Origin: Acidobacteriota bacterium
Lineage (GTDB): Bacteria > Actinomycetota > Acidimicrobiia > Acidimicrobiales > SHLQ01
DNA: 5,613 nucleotides
NCBI GenBank assembly: GCA_022562835.1
Contig: JADFOM010000162.1
Span: 1-5,613 of the forward strand
Direction of reading: 5' to 3'
Every line of letters begins with the position of its first letter. Position 1 is the first letter of the stretch. The notes under the pieces are model-generated. The model had not been told where the DNA came from, did no database searches, and saw only the letters and a program-made list of their open reading frames with translations. This document shows positions 5,349 through 5,613 of this stretch, piece after piece. The position numbers and the translations under genes are program-made.

Positions 5349-5613
5349 GGCCACCGAGTCGCCCCGGCGACGGGCCTCCTGCCAAGCGGTGATGACGTCG
5401 ACTTCCATCTCATCGAGGGTGCCGCCGTGGAGCCGGCCCCGCTGCTCGTATTCGACAAGGACTCCCGGGTCACCTTCTCGGAGACGGAGGCTGGCTTGAC
5501 GTTCCCAATGGTGACGGAAGCGGTGGACCTGGTCGAGTTCGACGGCGCCGTAGCTGTCGACGAGGTGGGCGAACATGCCGCCCCGTCCCACCGCTGAGAA
5601 CTGACGGGGGTCC
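4656..5613 (-). CDS. TrwC/TraA-type conjugative relaxase, helicase-domain fragment (native part 5613 to about 4998)
   Basis: The reading frame is open to the right edge, so the true start lies outside. The first residues inside the window read DPRQFSAVGRGGMFAHLVD, with a Gly codon probably cut at 5613. That is helicase motif III as found in TrwC/TraA relaxases, which nick the transfer origin and unwind plasmid or ICE DNA during conjugation. Further on come a VALMAHSTDTVTRLN strand-helix, a GDEVVTRRND segment followed by VKNRDHWTI, and YAQTSHATQGRTVD, the late superfamily-I helicase motif, ending at 4998. After this Asp the frame is antisense of the kinase-like gene, down to TAG at 4656-4658; that tail shows no relaxase similarity and is probably spurious. 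The relaxase (nicking) domain and Walker A would be upstream, outside. The native helicase part is about 205 codons, cut at both ends. The GTG at 5589-5591 lies inside motif III and is not the start. Confidence 0.8.
   Translation of the reverse strand, partial: DPRQFSAVGRGGMFAHLVDSYGAVELDQVHRFRHHWERQASLRLREGDPGVLVEYEQRGRLHGGTLDEMEVDVITAWQEARRRGDSVALMAHSTDTVTRLNRLAQHTRIRMGELDADAPSMRVGEKWLLLGDEVVTRRNDRTVRTDRGLMVKNRDHWTITTIHPDRSVTISGRTGTVRLPVEYVAEHLQLGYAQTSHATQGRTVDNALAVHLVDFGPKGGDGVLRHRAFGQCVHSCTVCGDDKNGVTALGCPSGYHVWCRCPATFGKHREQSFVFDLVKTAEQHRTALFAIPGDAPQFGEELTIPSVAAVDLHGDGLA
4998..5006. other. Tail-to-tail junction of two broken genes at nine shared bases
   Basis: GTCCACGGT reads Val-His-Gly (residues 379-381) in the plus-strand kinase-like gene. 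It reads Thr-Val-Asp in the minus-strand relaxase helicase motif QGRTVD. Left of it only the plus frame has family-like sequence; right of it only the minus frame does. Both genes lose their 3' parts here. This fits microhomology-mediated joining, in the cell or in library preparation/assembly. The exact breakpoint may lie a few bases either side. Confidence 0.7.

Noticed and set aside
1..5613. tRNA, rRNA, CRISPR array, insertion sequence or integrase/att site
   Set aside because: I scanned for cloverleaf-like segments, regularly spaced repeats, transposase motifs and flanking terminal repeats and saw none that hold up. The intergenic gaps (56, 165 and 135 bp) are too short for most of these.

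Overview
The window looks like a chromosomal segment of an actinobacterium. By eye, several 60-base lines give roughly 57-73% G+C. The order proS, rimP, nusA, infB, all on the minus strand, matches the translation/transcription-factor cluster known from Actinomycetota; in Mycobacterium tuberculosis it is proS...rimP-nusA-ylxR-infB. A short, archaeal/eukaryotic-type prolyl-tRNA synthetase, a very acidic NusA tail and no ylxR fit a deep-branching actinobacterial class such as Acidimicrobiia better than a mycobacterium or streptomycete. The class-level guess rests on gene content alone.

Layout. 1-235 (-) is the start of infB (IF-2), running off the left edge, with a forced TTG start. 292-1629 (-) is nusA. 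1626-2150 (-) is rimP, overlapping nusA by ATGA and preceded by a near-perfect Shine-Dalgarno. 2151-2315 is the proS-rimP gap; it holds a candidate -10 box and, downstream of it, a terminator-like hairpin in the rimP leader. 2316-3728 (-) is proS, apparently leaderless. 3729-3863 is a divergent control region with an 11-bp perfect inverted repeat. 3864 onward (+) is a multi-membrane-span protein with a kinase-like domain. From about 5006 to the right edge the minus strand encodes the helicase part of a TrwC/TraA-type conjugative relaxase.

How the genes relate. RimP (30S maturation), NusA (transcription elongation, termination and antitermination) and IF-2 (initiation) form one operon, probably with its own promoter and perhaps an attenuator. 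ProRS lies just upstream in the same direction. The membrane/kinase gene is transcribed away from this cluster.

The main oddity is at 4998-5006. The kinase-like gene and the relaxase gene meet tail to tail there, each cut in the middle of a conserved domain, at nine bases that fit both reading frames. This is either a genuine illegitimate recombination or, at least as likely, an assembly/amplification chimera. I see no other evidence for a new biological system in this window.
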